A DNA stretch of 7,213 nucleotides from Schlesneria sp. (lineage in GTDB: Bacteria; Planctomycetota; Planctomycetia; Planctomycetales; Planctomycetaceae). The notes beneath the pieces are model-generated. The model was not told where the DNA came from and did not search any database. It worked only from the letters and a program-made list of their open reading frames with translations. Location: assembly GCA_025353525.1 (NCBI GenBank), contig JANXOO010001546.1:1-7213 (forward strand), given 5' to 3'. The translations under genes were made by a program, and so were the position numbers. Positions 6,114 to 7,213 of this stretch are shown here, piece after piece; positions within the stretch are counted from its first letter, which is position 1, and each line of letters opens with the position of its first letter.

Positions 6114-7070
6114 ATGCCCAAAACATTACTCGAATACTCGGAGTCGCTGGACGAGCGAAACTTGCGATGGCCTGCACCACCGAAAGTCGAGCCCGCGAAC
6201 GCCGGCCCTTCCACAAAACCCCTGGAAGATATTCTGGCGGTGACGTGGAGTATTTACGGGACGCTGCTGCGAATCACCGATGGTGAACTGCTGTTTCAGC
6301 ATCCGCAAACAGTCCGGATGGAAGTCGCGATCGAAAAGACGATCCATGAATTCAACATGTGGAACAGTATGACGCGTCGGCCTGGCAAGCCGTCGGAATA
6401 CCTGCTTCCCAAATATCTGAACGCGCTCGAGGACGGCCGGTTAAGAGCCAGCAGCCGCAAGGGAGATGTCCCTGAAATTGATTCGGCAGGTATCTGGCTC
6501 AGGCTGCTCGAAATGCTCGGGAAGAAGGAATATCAATACGACGAATCACTTTATGGCGATCTGCCTGAACTGGCTGAAAAGATCGCATTTTTCTTTCACA
6601 GTTCGCTGCAAGGGACAGAAGCGACACCGGGGGCGCTCGCTACAATCATCGCGATCAGGGAAGGTGGATTGCGACAGGCAATCCTTTCCGATGCGCAATG
6701 CTTTTCACTCGTCCAGTTGACACGAGCGTTACGCAGTCAGGGAAATGTTCCACATCTGAGGGGCGTATTCCCCGATTCCCTGAATACCCTTTCGCACGAA
6801 TGGGGTATTCGCAAGCCCTCGATTTCCCTGTATGCGCAGGCGATTTACCGTTTCAAGGAAGCGGGAATCGAACCGCACCAGATCCTGTATATCGGCACGC
6901 GCATGAAAGACGACCTTGCCGTGGCCAAATCGTGCGGACTGCGAACGGTCCTCTATGCCGGAGACAAGTCCAGCCTGCAAGCCACTGCTGATGACCTCAG
7001 AAATCCGGACACCAGACCCGACCGGCTGATTACCGAGCTGGAGCAGTTGCGGGATATCCTGACGGTGTGA
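6114..7070 (+). CDS. HAD-fold protein lacking the nucleophilic Asp, probable pseudoenzyme
   Basis: The 318-residue protein has the outline of a haloacid-dehalogenase-fold hydrolase with a degenerate active site. Motif I, normally D-x-D/Y-G-T, reads SIYGTLL (46-52, in AVTWSIYGTLL): the nucleophilic Asp is Ser46. Motif II is present in outline (QAILSDAQ, Ser192). Motif III has its lysine (GIRKPS, K234). Motif IV reads YIGTRMKDDLAVA (259-271): the first Asp of the usual GD is Thr262, while D267 remains. YAGDKSSL follows. A helical insert between motifs I and II (about 70-165, including FNMWNSM) would be the cap. It ends with a predicted helix (ITELEQLRDILTV). The phosphatase or dehalogenase reaction is therefore unlikely; binding or regulation is more plausible. 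The ATG at 6114 (MPKTLLEY) is preferred, with ATG 6063 or TTG 6000 as alternatives; none has a clear Shine-Dalgarno. It is divergent from the heme unit, and its function is unknown. Confidence 0.85.
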   Translation: MPKTLLEYSESLDERNLRWPAPPKVEPANAGPSTKPLEDILAVTWSIYGTLLRITDGELLFQHPQTVRMEVAIEKTIHEFNMWNSMTRRPGKPSEYLLPKYLNALEDGRLRASSRKGDVPEIDSAGIWLRLLEMLGKKEYQYDESLYGDLPELAEKIAFFFHSSLQGTEATPGALATIIAIREGGLRQAILSDAQCFSLVQLTRALRSQGNVPHLRGVFPDSLNTLSHEWGIRKPSISLYAQAIYRFKEAGIEPHQILYIGTRMKDDLAVAKSCGLRTVLYAGDKSSLQATADDLRNPDTRPDRLITELEQLRDILTV

Positions 7071-7213
7071 CCGGCGTCTGGTTCGTTGCCATGCCATTCG
7101 TTGCCATGCCATGCGTCACCACATGGTTGATGGCTTTCACTCCTGCGATCTGATTAACGAGTTCGCAGAGGTCGAGTCCGTCGTCGTTCGCTTCGAGCGA
7201 CCCTTCCAGGCAA
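7030..7213 (-). CDS. C-terminal fragment of a possible BON-domain protein, 5' end outside the window
   Basis: A minus-strand frame enters from the right edge and gives 60 residues before a TAA at 7032-7030. Its first part (LEGSLEANDDG, then a helix DLCELVNQIAGV and strand KAINHVVT) fits the end of a BON domain: a strand-turn with Gly, a helix, then Gly-Val and a closing strand. BON domains occur in periplasmic or envelope proteins and are thought to bind phospholipid or other ligands. The tail is low-complexity and rich in Pro, Ala and Thr, with a duplicated GMATN. Third codon positions are mostly G or C, as in real genes here. The last 41 bases overlap the end of the HAD-like gene on the opposite strand. 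The start and most of the gene are missing, so the assignment is tentative. Confidence 0.5.
   Translation of the reverse strand, partial: CLEGSLEANDDGLDLCELVNQIAGVKAINHVVTHGMATNGMATNQTPVTPSGYPATAPAR
7082..7111. repeat. Perfect 15-base tandem duplication
   Basis: TTCGTTGCCATGCCA occurs twice in direct succession (7082-7096 and 7097-7111). Read on the minus strand it encodes two consecutive GMATN pentapeptides in the tail of the BON-like ORF. Its length is a multiple of three, so the frame is kept. It is probably a recent replication-slippage duplication in a tolerant linker. Confidence 0.85.

Overview
The window looks like chromosomal DNA from a member of the Planctomycetota. The strongest sign is a DUF1559 protein with a type IV prepilin-like N-terminus and a C-terminal H-X9-DG motif, an expanded family typical of that phylum. 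Moderately high GC, sparse Shine-Dalgarno signals, GTG/TTG starts and a phytanoyl-CoA-dioxygenase-like gene fit this. I cannot name the genus from the sequence alone.

Layout. Six genes run on the minus strand from about 5920 down to the left edge. First comes a heme block: an eight-helix CcsA/HemX-family membrane protein (5052-5921) overlaps hemA, glutamyl-tRNA reductase (3778-5055), by 4 bases. About 50 bases on lies an unrecognised, histidine-rich multi-helix membrane protein (3196-3729). A 322-base stretch without a convincing gene follows, then the DUF1559 pseudopilin-like protein (1851-2873). After it come a PhyH-type non-heme iron dioxygenase (991-1770) and, almost touching it, an MFS transporter that runs off the left edge (1-959). 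On the plus strand, divergent from the heme block, is a HAD-fold protein (6114-7070) that lacks the catalytic aspartate. At the right edge a minus-strand ORF with a BON-like C-terminus enters the window and overlaps the 3' end of the HAD-like gene tail to tail.

How the genes work together. The HemX-like protein and HemA probably act on one pathway. HemA makes the first committed intermediate of tetrapyrrole synthesis by the C5 route, and a CcsA-type membrane protein beside hemA recalls the hemA-hemX pairing of Bacillus subtilis, where HemX limits HemA abundance. The third gene may belong to the same transcript. PhyH and MFS are probably co-transcribed, which would suit a small-molecule modification and transport pair, but no substrate can be inferred. 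The DUF1559 gene has its own leader and Shine-Dalgarno sequence and appears to be a separate unit.

No mobile element, CRISPR array, tRNA or rRNA is visible. Nothing here amounts to a clearly new multi-gene system. The observations most worth pursuing are the HAD-fold likely pseudoenzyme and the histidine-rich membrane protein beside the heme genes.
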